Assembly: GCF_032854445.1 (NCBI RefSeq) | Contig: NC_088300.1 | Location: forward strand, 57,446,984-57,510,983 | Length of the DNA: 64,000 nt | Direction: 5' to 3' | Source: Liolophura sinensis | Lineage: Eukaryota > Mollusca > Polyplacophora > Chitonida > Chitonidae | Shown here: positions 63,486 through 64,000 of the stretch, piece by piece | How positions within the stretch are numbered: the first letter of the stretch is position 1 | Layout: the number at the start of each line of letters is the position of its first letter | The notes under the pieces: generated by a model | What the model was told of the DNA's origin: nothing | Seen by the model: the letters and a program-made list of their open reading frames with translations, nothing else | The model's database searches: none | Position numbers and translations under genes: made by a program

Positions 63486-64000
63486 GATTTAAAGTTTTCA
63501 ATGTATATGATCAACATTTTAATGTGGTCTTATTATCAGCTGTTGGATAAACATGTTTAAGTGTTTAGGTATTAAACCTGTTACAATAAAAACATTAAGC
63601 ACGTTTATTATCTGTTGCAAAGAAATGTTTAAATGTTAAACATTTGTTCTGTCAGTGTATAGATGATATTGAATTTTATGGAAATAAAATATAGATGAGA
63701 ACAACTTTCACGCACAGCGGGTGGGCCCTGGCAGAAATCCATTTGTGTGTGTTCCATAATCCTCCCTGTATATTGCTTCAAAGATATTGGTAGCCTATTC
63801 GAATAAGAATTGTTTGTACAACAAGTGTGGCTGATATACATAGCTTGTAGTAGCTAGTCTCAATGAGCTTACTGTTTCATCTGTGATTGGGATCAGGTTG
63901 GTCATCTGGGAAATATCTTTTATGCTATGCGTAATATTTAAAGGACAGATCCATAAATATTACATACGACATTTCTTTAGTCTGACACACAGTAGTTACA

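Noticed and set aside
1-64000. CRISPR array, phage, operon or bacterial genes
   Set aside because: Tandem arrays here have no spacer structure, there are no dense same-strand frames or ribosome-binding sites, and the splice sites and SINEs show a eukaryotic genome.

Overview
The window looks like animal, most likely molluscan (at least lophotrochozoan), nuclear DNA. It is AT-rich and intron-rich, with a tRNA-derived SINE ending in an (AAAT)n tail, many tacatgta palindromes, and no dense reading frames on either strand. Almost every open frame over 60 codons appears to be chance, a repeat, or noncoding DNA. The SINE resembles families I recall from bivalves and gastropods; the assignment is from memory and was not searched.

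One gene is certain: the 5' end of a TIA1/TIAL1 (TIAR, fly Rox8) RNA-binding protein gene on the minus strand. A CpG-rich promoter lies near 57.55-57.65 kb, followed by a short first exon ending at 57551, a tiny exon with the likely start codon (57443-57474), and two 32-codon exons (57188-57284 and 39733-39828). These encode most of RRM1. The intron phases fit, and the joined reading gives a continuous RRM1 with RNP2 (LYVGNL) and RNP1 (DPYCFIEF). The two RRM1 exons are separated by a 17.4 kb intron. The last strand of RRM1, RRM2, RRM3 and the C-terminal tail were not found. The left 39.7 kb is therefore read as one very large intron running past the window edge, or an intron with exons I missed.

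Layout by region: 1-39.7 kb is presumed intron, with a 31-bp minisatellite (2.9 kb), a 28-bp minisatellite (20.2-21.0 kb), AT/AC and G-run simple repeats, two SINEs (20.0 and 26.3 kb), an unexplained 74-codon exon-like stretch (24.5 kb), a decayed ~140-bp tandem array (30.1-30.9 kb), two members of a short inverted-repeat element family (34.1 and 34.9 kb) and a 38-bp repeat (39.4 kb). 39.8-57.2 kb is the intron splitting RRM1. It holds three more SINEs, two more inverted-repeat elements, a 1.3 kb hAT-like DNA transposon without an evident transposase (51.5-52.8 kb), and a ~170-bp tandem repeat (53.9-54.5 kb) with a solo copy at 50.6 kb. 57.65-64 kb is upstream flank, with four SINEs within 2.2 kb, a 25-bp minisatellite (62.2-62.7 kb) and a degenerate 21-bp phased AT repeat (63.3-63.5 kb).

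I found no operon, phage, CRISPR array, rRNA or intact tRNA gene, and no convincing new multi-gene system. What interests me most is the hidden repeat and transposon structure, the start-codon choice of the TIA1-like gene, and the one unexplained exon-like frame.
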